DNA from: Oscillospiraceae bacterium MB08-C2-2
Lineage (GTDB): Bacteria; Bacillota; Clostridia; Oscillospirales; Ruminococcaceae
Assembly (NCBI GenBank): GCA_035621215.1
Contig: CP141729.1
Coordinates: forward strand, 1,510,944 to 1,574,943
Direction: 5' to 3'
DNA length: 64,000 nt
In this document: piece by piece, positions 51,595 through 60,769 of the stretch
Position numbering within the stretch: position 1 is the stretch's first letter
Layout of the letters: the number at the start of each line of letters is the position of its first letter
Notes under the pieces: generated by a model
What the model was told of the DNA's origin: nothing
Databases searched by the model: none
The model's input: only the letters and a program-made list of their open reading frames with translations
Program-made: the position numbers and the translations under genes

Positions 51595-52734
51595 TTACTT
51601 GTTGAATGAAGAGTTTATGATATTCACCTTGGAAGCAACCTTCACCTCCACGGTGGGGTAAATTTCTTCCCACTGGGGAGCAAGCTCATGCCAAAGGGGA
51701 AGATCGCCTTTATAGATCATTTCGCCAAAACCCAGCACATCGGTATTCAGTTTGTGCTGCAGGATATCGGCCACTTCTTTGATGTTGCTTTCAATTTTCC
51801 GTGCAGCAGCGCTCTTTATTTGCTCAACGACCTGTTTATCCATCACATCCAGATGGCTGCGGTTTTCATCAATTGACACATTGGTTTCTGTCTCAATATA
51901 CACGGTAATAAGACCCTGCTCGTAGGAGTAGGATTTTTTTGTGTTGTTTTTAAAAATTTCAAGTGTCAGGTCATCCCCGGGCATTTCATCCGACAAAGAA
52001 AGTGTGATTACGCCCCGATTGAGTGTATCCTCGGCAAACAGCAGCCCTCTGGATTGCTGCGGGGTTAAGAAGCCTACCAAACGGCTGCCCTTTATCACAG
52101 CCGACCCATTAATCTCGTTGATTTCGCCTTCGTCGCTCTTAACCTTGCGAAGCACGGGAAGAACCGCCGACTGGCGGGGAGAATTCAATGCATTGTAAAT
52201 CTCATACAGCTGGCTATGGGTTGACAGCCCGGTGACATCCCGGTCTTCACGAATAATATCGTGGGCTATGGAACTCATGATACCGTTCATTTTATCCGGA
52301 CCTTTTAATATTTCCGCTGCTGTTTCCTCCTGCGAAATGGCAACACACAGGGTCTCCCGGCACTCCGCATCTCGCAGGAACCAATCCAATATCGAGGAAA
52401 TATCCATCTCCATTGCCAGATCCTTGCTGAGAACCAGAACTTGGGAACAGCCGAAAAACAGCTTATCCGCTTCTTTGTTTTTTGCATTTCGGGCCGTATC
52501 CATCAGCGTTTTCCCCTGCGAACGGATAATTCGGCTCTGGATATCACTGCTCATGTCGGAGGAAGATTTATTGGCTACCTCATAGCTGATATCAAAGAGA
52601 TTGTTTTGCTTATCAAAATCAATGGCAATGCCAACCACAAGATTCAACTGATCAAGGCTTCTATAGTTCCAGCATCCGCTTAGAGACAATGTAAGCAACA
52701 GGCTAAGCAGAACAATGAGCAATCGCTTAGCCAT
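51595..52734 (-). CDS. Ger(x)C family spore germination lipoprotein
   Basis: 379 aa. Signal peptide with lipobox LSGC (near residue 20) followed by WNYRSLDQLNLVVGIAIDFD, the standard start of GerAC-type proteins. The rest matches the three-domain germinant receptor C subunit, with GKTLMDTARNAKNKEADKLFFG and RDAECRETLCVA. The ATG at 52734 overlaps the gerA gene by 8 bp and follows GAGAGGTGA; the open frame reaches further up into gerA, but without a ribosome site. Anchored on the outer face of the spore inner membrane with the A and B subunits. Confidence 0.93.
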   Translation of the reverse strand: MAKRLLIVLLSLLLTLSLSGCWNYRSLDQLNLVVGIAIDFDKQNNLFDISYEVANKSSSDMSSDIQSRIIRSQGKTLMDTARNAKNKEADKLFFGCSQVLVLSKDLAMEMDISSILDWFLRDAECRETLCVAISQEETAAEILKGPDKMNGIMSSIAHDIIREDRDVTGLSTHSQLYEIYNALNSPRQSAVLPVLRKVKSDEGEINEINGSAVIKGSRLVGFLTPQQSRGLLFAEDTLNRGVITLSLSDEMPGDDLTLEIFKNNTKKSYSYEQGLITVYIETETNVSIDENRSHLDVMDKQVVEQIKSAAARKIESNIKEVADILQHKLNTDVLGFGEMIYKGDLPLWHELAPQWEEIYPTVEVKVASKVNIINSSFNK

Positions 52735-54280
52735 TGCCGTCACCTCTCGATTGCCGGGTTCGGTTTTTCGTAATCTCTCGGGGGCGCTCAATCATAAACG
52801 GCCACGGTGCGCGGATAAAAATATCCTTAACATGCTGAAAATGAAAACCGCCCTCAATGGTGACCTGTTCAACTCCAAATGAGGTCAGGTTGGTGATGTG
52901 AATAATAATGACGGAAAACGCAATGGTAAAGCCAAAGAACCCAAACAGTGAAGTCAGAAACAAAAAGAAAAAACGCCACAAAAGGATGGGTGCGTTGAGC
53001 TTGGGTACCAAAAGCCCTGTGATGCCCGTGGCCGCTACAATAATAATCATGGGTGCAGCAACCAAACTGGCTTCTACCGCCGCCTGCCCGATTACCAGCG
53101 CACCCACAATGCTCAGTGCCTGACCGATGTTGGAGGGCATACGAATGCCTGTTTCACGCAATATATCAAACACCAGCAGCATCACCACAGCCTCCAAGGC
53201 GGCGGGCAGCGGCACCTTTTGGCGTTCCAGAGCAATGCGGATCAACAGCTCAAGGGGCATCATCTCCTGATGAAACGCCACAATGGCAATATAAAAGGAG
53301 GGGATGGTAATGGTAAGCAAAAAGGCACAGAATCGCAGTATGCGGGCAAAAGAGGTGTAATAATAGCTTAGGTAATAATCTTCACTGCTCTGAAAATTCT
53401 CAATGAACAAATAAGGGATAGTCAGCACCATGGGCGATCCATCCACAAATATGGCAATGCGCCCCTCCAGCAGCTTACCCACCACAGTATCTGGCCGCTC
53501 GGTATAGCCTGTTGTACGAAAAGCGCTCCAGCGTTTATCCCGAATCAGCTCCGTGATATAGTTGGAATCCAACACACCGTCAATATCAATGTTATCCAGC
53601 ATTTGCAGAATGTTTTGAACAATCCCTTTATCTGCCAAACTATCAAAATAGCATACATACACAGAGGTCTTGGTGCGCTTACCCAACACCAGCCTTTTTG
53701 TTTTCAGATCGTTGGTATGCAGGCGGCGGATAATCTGGGAAATATTCTGTATCAGACATTCTGTAAACCCTTCCCGAGGCCCTACCAGCACCTTTTCATT
53801 ATCCGGCTCGCTGATGGCGCGCACGACAAAGTGTTTGGTATTCAGCACAAACGCCTGATCACAGCCCTCGGCAAAAAGGACTGTATTGCCGCACATAACC
53901 CCTTCTACCACATCCTTATAGCAGCCTGCTGTTTTGGTTTCGCCAACCTGTATGACTCTCTGCAAAAGTGTCTCCGGGGATACACGGATATCATCCGGAA
54001 CATGGCACATGAGGGGCCTTATAATATTGCTGTTAATGATTTCCGCATCGACAGAACCTTCACAAAACACAAGAAAACACCGCAGAGGTGTTTTTCCCCC
54101 GCTTTCAACTTGCCTATACTGAATAATATCCATACCACTGAAAAGCTGATGGCTGATGGAAATATTATCATCCAGCGAAGCGCATACCTGCTTTTCTTCC
54201 AGAGGGGCATTCCACTGGTTCACTTTTTCCTCTATAATCTGTTCTTTTTCTTTGGATGATTTTTTAAATAATTTGAACAT
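52727..54280 (-). CDS. Spore germination protein, GerAA-type subunit
   Basis: 517 aa. N-terminal hydrophilic domain of about 290 residues (VFCEGSVDAEIINSNIIRPL, and GPREGFTECLIQNISQIIRR, the family signature), then five or six membrane helices (ARILRFCAFLLTITIPSFYIA, QEMMPLELLIRIALERQKVP, PSNIGQALSIVGALVIGQAAV). Full length for GerAA-type proteins; they form oligomeric channels that respond to germinants. AAGGAG lies 8 bp before the ATG. First gene of the operon; the preceding 406-bp gap holds a possible SigG promoter and a terminator. Confidence 0.95.
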   Translation of the reverse strand: MFKLFKKSSKEKEQIIEEKVNQWNAPLEEKQVCASLDDNISISHQLFSGMDIIQYRQVESGGKTPLRCFLVFCEGSVDAEIINSNIIRPLMCHVPDDIRVSPETLLQRVIQVGETKTAGCYKDVVEGVMCGNTVLFAEGCDQAFVLNTKHFVVRAISEPDNEKVLVGPREGFTECLIQNISQIIRRLHTNDLKTKRLVLGKRTKTSVYVCYFDSLADKGIVQNILQMLDNIDIDGVLDSNYITELIRDKRWSAFRTTGYTERPDTVVGKLLEGRIAIFVDGSPMVLTIPYLFIENFQSSEDYYLSYYYTSFARILRFCAFLLTITIPSFYIAIVAFHQEMMPLELLIRIALERQKVPLPAALEAVVMLLVFDILRETGIRMPSNIGQALSIVGALVIGQAAVEASLVAAPMIIIVAATGITGLLVPKLNAPILLWRFFFLFLTSLFGFFGFTIAFSVIIIHITNLTSFGVEQVTIEGGFHFQHVKDIFIRAPWPFMIERPREITKNRTRQSRGDGNG

Positions 54281-54357
54281 GGATTCTCCTTTGAAAGTGA
54301 GTTTTGCATTTTACCCATAAAAAAACTAGTCATTGAGTCAAATTGATCTAACGACTT

Positions 54358-54386
54358 TAGTGTGGTGCAATTTCCCTCTATTATTC
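54358..54386 (-). promoter_or_regulatory. Possible SigG (forespore) promoter of the germination operon
   Basis: On the minus strand GAATA (54382-54386), 17-bp spacer and CACACTA (54358-54364), which fits the -35 GnATR and -10 CAnnnTA forms of SigG. About 75 bp before gerA, as expected for forespore-expressed receptors. Confidence 0.4.
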
Positions 54387-54567
54387 CCATGAGTATGAAG
54401 AATAAGTGCCCTGAAACCTGTATTTTTTATTGGAATTCTTAAGATTTAAAAGGGGTTTTCCAGGCAAAAAATCAATTGAATATTTCAAATATACAATTTA
54501 ACAGCTATGGCAATAATGGCTAAGCTGAAGCAAGAATACTATTGAACAGAAGAGGCCGCTATATAGC

Positions 54568-54609
54568 AAAAAGCCCGCTTTAGAAGAAATTCTAAAGCGG
54601 GCTTCTTTT
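54568..54609. terminator. Terminator of the TudS-like gene
   Basis: Perfect 14-bp stem AAGCCCGCTTTAGA / TCTAAAGCGGGCTT with T-runs on both strands; lies about 80 bp beyond the stop at 54687. Confidence 0.85.
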
Positions 54610-54686
54610 GTGTAAACCGGATATCCCCTTGATACACAACCCAAACTGAGGCTGTTCTTTCGCTGCCGAGGGCCCAGCAAGGTGGA

Positions 54687-55241
54687 TCAATCAAGCAATG
54701 ACAGTATACGATCCGGTTCATTTGCAAACAAGCCCACAATCGGAATATCAATGTTGTTTTGCCCCAGCATTTTTTGCAGCTCTTCTATAAAAACACCGGG
54801 GTGGTTTACCAACCGCACACTGGAAAGCACCTGATCGAGATCACATCGTCCTGAGAAATCGCCGCCCCAACCCTTGCCAGTGCAGGTGTATTTCACACCA
54901 CAGCTGGGGCTGCCGTCGATGCCTACAATCCCCAAAACACAAAACTTGTCAGGATGAGCCAGATATTCCTGAAGCTGATAAAGAAAGCTTTGCAGGCTTT
55001 CACATACCCGCTGGCGGAAAAAAGGGTTGTCAAATTGGTCGCTGACATGTCCCCAACGAATAGCACCATACATCAAAAATTCCGGGCAAGGCAGCTGAAC
55101 AAACTGAATTCCCTTATCCAAAGCCTTTTTGACAAATAAAAGCCGCAGGGCTTCTTCGCTTTCAATCTCTTCCTGATTATACAGCTCCACCTTAGAAGCT
55201 GTGTTTAGAATACAATGGCTGACAAAAATAATCTTTTTCAT
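54687..55241 (-). CDS. TudS-related (DUF523-like) putative desulfidase
   Basis: 184 aa. Resembles the CD3072-type relatives of TudS, thiouracil desulfidase, which carry a [4Fe-4S] cluster on three cysteines. Candidate cluster cysteines are seen in SHCILNTASK (Cys9), LPCPEF (about Cys50) and GSPSCGVKYT (about Cys114), with the DUF523 motif GIDGSPSCG. Function is unproven outside TudS itself. AAAAGGGG lies about 10 bp before the ATG. Monocistronic and divergent from the nucleoside operon, so an involvement in thio-nucleobase handling can be imagined but is inference. Confidence 0.75.
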   Translation of the reverse strand: MKKIIFVSHCILNTASKVELYNQEEIESEEALRLLFVKKALDKGIQFVQLPCPEFLMYGAIRWGHVSDQFDNPFFRQRVCESLQSFLYQLQEYLAHPDKFCVLGIVGIDGSPSCGVKYTCTGKGWGGDFSGRCDLDQVLSSVRLVNHPGVFIEELQKMLGQNNIDIPIVGLFANEPDRILSLLD

Positions 55242-55403
55242 CCCTAAGCCCCTTTTACAGTTCCATAATTTGTGATTTTCGTTATAAATTCAGCTTACCG
55301 TTTTTTATTATTGTATCATTTTCAGTGTTATTTTGAAATATATTAGTAAAGAAGAAGCAACAAATAGTTGGTATGTTTTTTATTAATGTATACAAATTTT
55401 AAA

Positions 55404-55451
55404 ATTGGTACCAATAAATTATTGACTTATACCAAATTTAGTGACTATAAT
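55404..55451 (+). promoter_or_regulatory. Promoter and palindromic operator of the nucleoside operon
   Basis: A perfect 12-bp palindrome ATTGGTACCAAT (55404-55415) lies just before TTGACT (55422-55427), an 18-bp spacer with a further ACCAA half-site, and TATAAT (55446-55451). The arrangement suggests autoregulation by the HutC-type repressor encoded next. Confidence 0.7.
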
Positions 55452-55495
55452 TGCATTAACAAGAAAAGTTCCAAAACCGAAAGGGAATGAATCTT

Positions 55496-56233
55496 ATGCA
55501 GGAAATACACCCATCCAGCTCAAAGGCGCGGCTTCCGCGTTATATTGCCGTATACAACGCATTATGCGAAATGATCAAGCCGATGCAGCCCGGCGAAAAA
55601 CTGCCCACAGAGGATGAGCTTATTCACCGGTTTGATGTTTCCCGCAACACGGTTCGGCAGGCTATCCAGCTGATGCAGGAGGATAGACTGGTCTATAAGA
55701 AGCAGGGCGCCGGTACCTTTGTAACACGTCAGCCCTTTATGAAAGGCAGCAGTGTTAACAACTATGCCCCTGTGGAAGAGCTTCTGCGCCGCCAGAACAT
55801 TGACTTCCAGCTGGAGCAAACACATGTGACCTTGCAGGATGTAGATGATTTGGAAAGTGAAATCTTAGGTTTACCAAAAGGTTCCCCCATTTATGTATTT
55901 GAGCGAATTTATACCAACACCTCACCGAAAGGTGCTGTTTATGCTTATCTTTTAGACTTTGTGCCTCCCAAAACCATTGCAGCTGCGCCTACGGATGCGG
56001 GCGTGAATGAACTGGTTCGTACAGTGGATGAAATGGGCCGCTCGGCCAACTGCATTGTCAGTGCCACCTCGGCGGGCAAGCTCTATGCCGGGATTTTCAA
56101 GGAGCCTCCCAGCACCGCACTTTTGCTTTTGCAGCAAATCGTACACGGTGAACGGGAAGAGCTATTGTTTTTCAATAAAACCTACATAAATTCACAGGTA
56201 TTTGAACTGGCTGTTCAGCTATACCGCAACTGA
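55496..56233 (+). CDS. GntR family (HutC subfamily) transcriptional regulator
   Basis: 245 aa. Winged-helix domain with RYIAVYNALCEMIKPMQPGE, LPTEDELIHRFDVSRNTVRQA and the wing KKQGAGTFV (residues 20-80), then a UTRA ligand-binding domain (SPIYVFERIYTN, FNKTYINSQVFEL). Probably senses a nucleoside or its breakdown product and represses the operon. The start is the ATG at 55496, as an ATG three codons earlier touches the AAAGGG ribosome site. A 96-bp gap follows before the ECF genes. Confidence 0.88.
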   Translation: MQEIHPSSSKARLPRYIAVYNALCEMIKPMQPGEKLPTEDELIHRFDVSRNTVRQAIQLMQEDRLVYKKQGAGTFVTRQPFMKGSSVNNYAPVEELLRRQNIDFQLEQTHVTLQDVDDLESEILGLPKGSPIYVFERIYTNTSPKGAVYAYLLDFVPPKTIAAAPTDAGVNELVRTVDEMGRSANCIVSATSAGKLYAGIFKEPPSTALLLLQQIVHGEREELLFFNKTYINSQVFELAVQLYRN

Positions 56234-56329
56234 GTCATTTAAAATTTTTACCTTGTTTTATTCGCACTGCGCCCGGGCTCGTGCGTGTAAAAATAAAAAA
56301 TGCACATAATTTATTTGAGGGGTGATTGT

Positions 56330-57004
56330 ATGAACAATATTAAAAAAGATTTTAGCCTAATGACGATTCTTTTAATCCCGGTTGCCATTGCACTCAATGT
56401 AGTGGGCGGACAAATCGCAGCCGCATTGGCGCTTCCCCTTTATATTGATTCAATCGGCACTATTATGGCCGGTATTCTGGCTGGGCCATGGGTTGGGCTT
56501 GTCACTGGTGTTCTGAGCAATGTAATCAACGGTATTTTCCAACCTAACTTTTTCCCCTTTGCCATTGTGAGCGGGATCATCGGTTTGGTATCCGGCTTTC
56601 TCTCCCGCAAGGAAATGTTTACCAAGTGGTGGAAAATCGTTGTTTCCATCCTGTGTGTCACACTGGTGGGTGTCATCGTCGGTTCCCCCATTGTTATGTA
56701 TGTTTACGGCGGAATCACCGGAACGGGCAGCACGTATATCACCGCTTTGATGATGGCTGCGGGGCAAAATATGCTGACCTCTGTCTTTACTTCTCAGGTA
56801 TTCACTGAAATCGCCGATAAGGGCCTTTCCATTGTTCTTGCTTACATTATTATTCGAGCCATGAGCGACCGCATTCTAGTCAAATATCCGTGTGGGGCAC
56901 AGTTCATGAAGCATCAGGCAAAGGTTGCCGTTTCTGCCCCATCAGGTGTTGCTCCCACAGCCATTAACGCAGAAAAACTGGATCTTTCGGATGACCAACA
57001 ATAG
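56330..57004 (+). CDS. ECF transporter S component (substrate-binding membrane subunit)
   Basis: 224 aa with six membrane helices. S components bind a vitamin or other small ligand and dock on the T-A-A' energising module. Seen: ALPLYIDSIGTIMAGILAGPW followed by GLVTGVLSNVINGIF, a pattern close to S components of the general ECF type, and an AxxxA-like stretch in the first helix (VAIALNVVGG). The substrate is unknown; enzymes in the same operon point to a nucleoside or nucleobase. C-terminal 30 residues are hydrophilic. GAGGGG lies 9 bp before the ATG. Confidence 0.85.
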   Translation: MNNIKKDFSLMTILLIPVAIALNVVGGQIAAALALPLYIDSIGTIMAGILAGPWVGLVTGVLSNVINGIFQPNFFPFAIVSGIIGLVSGFLSRKEMFTKWWKIVVSILCVTLVGVIVGSPIVMYVYGGITGTGSTYITALMMAAGQNMLTSVFTSQVFTEIADKGLSIVLAYIIIRAMSDRILVKYPCGAQFMKHQAKVAVSAPSGVAPTAINAEKLDLSDDQQ

Positions 57005-57030
57005 CTGTTTGCGCCAGTAGCTTTAGGAGC

Positions 57031-57070
57031 GCGATGGGTCAGTTGCCGTAAAGGGTAACTGGCCAATCGC
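57031..57070 (+). other. Intercistronic hairpin between S and T components
   Basis: GCGATGGGTCAGTT pairs with AACTGGCCAATCGC at 12 of 14 positions. No T-run follows. It may set the relative amounts of the S component and energising module through mRNA stability. Confidence 0.5.
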
Positions 57071-57112
57071 TTATCTCCTTATGGGCTGATTAAAGTTTCA
57101 ATGGAGGGTCAC

Positions 57113-57880
57113 ATGGAAACCGCCAGAAGTTATTCCCATAAATTTTTACATAGACTTTACCCCACCACAAAGCTGATTTATCTGCTCCTGTTTTCTGTGC
57201 TGGTGCTGTTGGTGCCTGCATGGCAGTATGAATATGCACTGTTTGCCTTAATGGCTTTATTGGCTGCGGCCGGCTCCCACCTGGGAACCTTTTTAAAAAA
57301 GGTATGCCATTCGGTGCTGCTGCTGATGGTGTTGATTTTTGTTCTCCAATCGATGTTCCGCTCGGGAACCGATGTGATTTTTTACATCTGGATATTTAGT
57401 GTCAAATGGGAAGGCATCCACTTTGCACTGCGCCTTTGCGGTATTCTGCTGGTCATTGCCAGTGCATTCATTCTCTACTTTCAAACAACAGAGGTTCAGG
57501 ATTTGATATTGGCTCTGGAACAAATGGGTGTATCACCCACTGTTTCTTATGTTATCCTATCCACTCTGCAAATGATTCCCCAGACCAAAAAGCGTTCCGA
57601 AGTGATTATGGATGCCCAGCAATCCCGGGGAATTGAAACAAAGGGCAAGCTTTCCACACGTCTCAAAGCCTTTATCCCCATGCTGGCTCCGCTGATATTA
57701 AGCTCTTTCTCCGGCATTGAGGAACGGGCTCTTACGCTGGAGGCACGGGCCTTTTCTGCACCATGCAAAAAAACCAACATCCGCACGTTGGTGCACAGCA
57801 GACAGGATAAAATCTTGGGGTTTGCTGGCTGGGCTATGATGGTATGTGCGGTGATTGCGAGGGTTTTATTATGGCGTTGA
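57113..57880 (+). CDS. ECF transporter T component (EcfT)
   Basis: 255 aa, five or six membrane helices. Scaffold that couples the ATPases with the S component. The two conserved cytoplasmic coupling motifs are present as AQQSRGIE (about residue 170) and LEARAFS (about residue 215), corresponding to the A-R-G / A-R-A motifs. GGAGGG lies 4 bp before the ATG at 57113. Overlaps the first ATPase gene by 10 bp. Confidence 0.9.
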   Translation: METARSYSHKFLHRLYPTTKLIYLLLFSVLVLLVPAWQYEYALFALMALLAAAGSHLGTFLKKVCHSVLLLMVLIFVLQSMFRSGTDVIFYIWIFSVKWEGIHFALRLCGILLVIASAFILYFQTTEVQDLILALEQMGVSPTVSYVILSTLQMIPQTKKRSEVIMDAQQSRGIETKGKLSTRLKAFIPMLAPLILSSFSGIEERALTLEARAFSAPCKKTNIRTLVHSRQDKILGFAGWAMMVCAVIARVLLWR

Positions 57881-58743
57881 TTGAACTGCAGGATTTTAGC
57901 TATCAGTATCCGGCAAGCGATGAGTTTTCGCTTAAAAACATTACACTGGATATTCATGCCGGGGATTTTATCGGGATTATCGGCGCCAATGGCAGTGGCA
58001 AAACCACTCTTTGCAATGCCATTCGGGGGTTTGTCCCCAGCTTTTATAAAGGGAACAGCTTTGGCAAGGTTCTGCTGGAAGGGAAAGACCTTGCTGAAAT
58101 TCCGCTGGGGGACTTATCCACCCGCATTGGGTATGTGTTTCAAAATCCTTTTAACCAGATCAGCTATGTAAAAGAAACGGTCTTTGATGAAATATGCTAC
58201 GGTTTGGAAAATCTGGGTGTAGACCCGGCTGATATGCGCCACCGCACACAAGCCATCATGGAAGAGCTGCGCATCGCACATTTAAGTGAGAAAAACCCTT
58301 TCGCCCTTTCAGGCGGGCAGCAGCAGCGTGTGGCACTGGCCTCCATTCTGGTCATGGACCCGGATATTCTGGTGATTGATGAGCCAACCAGCCAGCTGGA
58401 CCCCTTGGGAACCGAGCAGGTTTTCGATATTTTGGATTTGGTAAAGCATCGTGGCAAAACGGTCATTCTAGTGGAGCATAAAATCGAACACATGGCCCGC
58501 TATGCCAACCGTATCGTTGTAATGGAAGATGGCCGGATACTGGCGGAAGGGCCTACCGGCAGCATACTCAGCAGCAAAAAGCTGCTTCAGCATGGCACGC
58601 AGATTCCAAGCTATGCACGGCTGGGGCATCTTCTGCGCGAAAATGGGTATGAAGTGGAGAAAATACCCATTACCCACGAGCAAAGCCTTGAGATGCTGCA
58701 AGGGATTTTAGCCAAAGGGGCGGTGAACAGTGAAAGTCATTGA
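57871..58743 (+). CDS. ECF transporter ATPase 1 (EcfA)
   Basis: 290 aa. Complete motifs: Walker A GANGSGKTT (about residues 38-46), Q-loop YVFQNPFNQ, signature LSGGQQQRVALAS, Walker B ILVIDEPTSQLD and switch His in LVEHKIEH. The C-terminal extension is typical of EcfA proteins. Starts at the ATG 8 bp after GAGG inside the end of ecfT and overlaps the second ATPase gene by 14 bp. Should be the catalytically active half of the ATPase heterodimer. Confidence 0.93.
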   Translation: MALIELQDFSYQYPASDEFSLKNITLDIHAGDFIGIIGANGSGKTTLCNAIRGFVPSFYKGNSFGKVLLEGKDLAEIPLGDLSTRIGYVFQNPFNQISYVKETVFDEICYGLENLGVDPADMRHRTQAIMEELRIAHLSEKNPFALSGGQQQRVALASILVMDPDILVIDEPTSQLDPLGTEQVFDILDLVKHRGKTVILVEHKIEHMARYANRIVVMEDGRILAEGPTGSILSSKKLLQHGTQIPSYARLGHLLRENGYEVEKIPITHEQSLEMLQGILAKGAVNSESH

Positions 58744-59545
58744 ATTGCAGGATGTCAGCTTTGCTTACCCCGGCGGATTCGTTGCCGTGGAGCAGGTGAA
58801 CATGTCCTTCGAAGCCGGTGAATCGGTGGCCATCATCGGCCAAAACGGTGCAGGCAAAACCACCACCGTTAAAATGATGAACAACCTTTACCAGCCTACC
58901 TCGGGCACCGTGCTGGTAAACGGCAAGGATACCCGGGAGTTTACAACTGCGCAGATCGCCCGCAAGGTGGGCTATGTTTTCCAGAATCCCGATGATCAGC
59001 TGTTCCAATCCAGCGTGGAGGCAGAAATCACCTACGCCCCCCGTGCCAATAAAATCCCGGAGCAGGAGAGCAAAAAATGGATAGACCTCGCCACCGAGCT
59101 GTGTGACCTAAAAGACGAGCTGCACACCAACCCCTATAACCTGCCTCTTTCGGTGCGCAAGTTTGTGACCATTGCCTGTGTCATCGCCATGAACCCGGAT
59201 GTGATTATTCTGGACGAGCCCACTGCCGGGCAGGATTTGCACGGCCTCTCGCTGCTGGCCCAGATGATCCGCCGCCTGCGGGATCTGGGCAAAACGGTGA
59301 TTACCATCACCCATGATATGGATTTTGTCATTGATAACTTTGAGCGTGTCATTGTGATGGCCAACAAGCATGTTGTGCGGGATGGCGATGTGCGGGAGCT
59401 CTTTTGGGATCATGCTGTCATGGAAGCGGCCGCACTGAAGCAGCCCCCCATATGCAGGCTTGCATGGGAACTGAATTTAGGGAAAGGGATTGTCAACCAG
59501 CAACAGCTGCTGGAGGCATTAAATAAAAGGTCACTTATCGTATGA
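58730..59545 (+). CDS. ECF transporter ATPase 2 (EcfA') with altered signature motif
   Basis: 271 aa. Walker A GQNGAGKTT (37-45), Q-loop YVFQNPDDQLF, Walker B VIILDEPTAGQD and switch His in ITITHDMDF are intact. The ABC signature, normally LSGGQ, reads LSVRK (140-144). In an ABC dimer the signature of one subunit completes the ATP site of the other, so the site using this signature is probably inactive or slow. GTG start at 58730. Such asymmetry is known in some heterodimeric ABC proteins, but EcfA' proteins usually keep LSGGQ. Confidence 0.9.
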   Translation: MKVIELQDVSFAYPGGFVAVEQVNMSFEAGESVAIIGQNGAGKTTTVKMMNNLYQPTSGTVLVNGKDTREFTTAQIARKVGYVFQNPDDQLFQSSVEAEITYAPRANKIPEQESKKWIDLATELCDLKDELHTNPYNLPLSVRKFVTIACVIAMNPDVIILDEPTAGQDLHGLSLLAQMIRRLRDLGKTVITITHDMDFVIDNFERVIVMANKHVVRDGDVRELFWDHAVMEAAALKQPPICRLAWELNLGKGIVNQQQLLEALNKRSLIV

Positions 59546-60726
59546 AAAAAACAAGTGTGCGCTCGTTCGTTTCAGTGCTTGAGGCTTACGGGATGTACCT
59601 GATCACCGGAATTGCCTGCACCTGCATTGGCGCAGCCATTATGGTACTGAAAGAGCATTTTTCCGTTTCTCTGGAACAGGTAGCAGCGCTGGCTTCTGCT
59701 TTTGCTTTTGGCCGGGTGATTATGGTGTTTTTCTGCGGCATTATCACCGAAAGATTTGGGGTTCGAACAGCTTTTCGCTTGGGGTTTCTGGCGCTGTCGG
59801 TCAACCTGATTTTTATGCCCATCAACACCAATTACTGGGTGGCAATGCTGCTGATGGCCATTGCCGGCGCGGGCATGGGCTTTCAGGATAGCGGATGCCC
59901 GGTGGTTCTTTCGGCCCAATTCCCCGGCTCCTACAGCAGTGCCATGAGCGCCGGGCAGGCCTTTTTTGGTGCAGGATGCTTTCTCCCCCCCCTTGCCATG
60001 TCCATTTTACTTTCGCTGGGTCTGAGCTGGAAGCTGATGTACACCATCTTCGGCGCACTTGCCTTTGTTTGCTTTGTGGGAACCTTCTTTATGCCGGAAA
60101 GCTATCAGAATGCACAGCCAAAGCAAACCTCCAAGCAGCCCCACTCCTCTGTTTCTTTCAAGGGAAATGTTCTTTTCATGGTGTGTCTGTTGGTGGGCAT
60201 GTTTTTCTATTCCGCCATCGTCAATGTGGTGCACACCTATACAACGGCTTATGTGATGCATTTTGGCGCACCGGAAAATGTTGCAGTCAATGTGCTCACT
60301 ATGTTCAGCATTGGCGCCATGGTGGGAAGCATTCTTTTCATTCCGATTCTGCGCCGCTTTTCGGCACACAAGATTATGCTGTTTAACAGTGTTGCCACGC
60401 TGGTTTTTCTGGGCAGTGCCATTTTAATGGAAAGCCTGACTGTATTCTTTGTGAACTTTACGTTAGCAGGCTTATTCAGTGGGGTGCTCTTTTCGGTGCT
60501 GATTACAATTGCAACCGAGGATGCAGGGCCGCACAAAGCACTGGTTGCCAGCATTGTGGGCCTTGTGGGGGGAGCCTCCGATATTTTGACCCCTCTGCTG
60601 ACTGGGCGCATTGTCAACGCCAGCTCTGTAACAGGGGCATTTCTATACAGCGCAGCCGCCATGGTGATTACAATTATCAGTGCAGCGGCAATGCTGTCGC
60701 TGCATAAAAGAACCCAGCATTCCTAA
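59542..60726 (+). CDS. MFS transporter in the nucleoside operon
   Basis: 394 aa, 12 membrane helices, with the MFS motif A region FGRVIMVFFCGIITERFGVRTAFRLG between helices 2 and 3 (the motif G-x3-(E/D)RFG-x-R) and an AGAGMGFQDSG stretch in helix 5. Overlaps the ATPase gene by 4 bp, so it is a regular member of the operon. It may transport a nucleoside in parallel with the ECF system or export a product; substrate not known. Confidence 0.83.
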   Translation: MKKTSVRSFVSVLEAYGMYLITGIACTCIGAAIMVLKEHFSVSLEQVAALASAFAFGRVIMVFFCGIITERFGVRTAFRLGFLALSVNLIFMPINTNYWVAMLLMAIAGAGMGFQDSGCPVVLSAQFPGSYSSAMSAGQAFFGAGCFLPPLAMSILLSLGLSWKLMYTIFGALAFVCFVGTFFMPESYQNAQPKQTSKQPHSSVSFKGNVLFMVCLLVGMFFYSAIVNVVHTYTTAYVMHFGAPENVAVNVLTMFSIGAMVGSILFIPILRRFSAHKIMLFNSVATLVFLGSAILMESLTVFFVNFTLAGLFSGVLFSVLITIATEDAGPHKALVASIVGLVGGASDILTPLLTGRIVNASSVTGAFLYSAAAMVITIISAAAMLSLHKRTQHS

Positions 60727-60769
60727 ATGGGGAAGTTTTTATTAACCGAGAAGAAAGCAGGTATGTAAT

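Noticed and set aside
56235-56330. Possible riboswitch before the ECF S component
   Set aside because: The gap is only 96 bp and shows no conserved core of known vitamin or purine riboswitches; the operon has its own GntR regulator.
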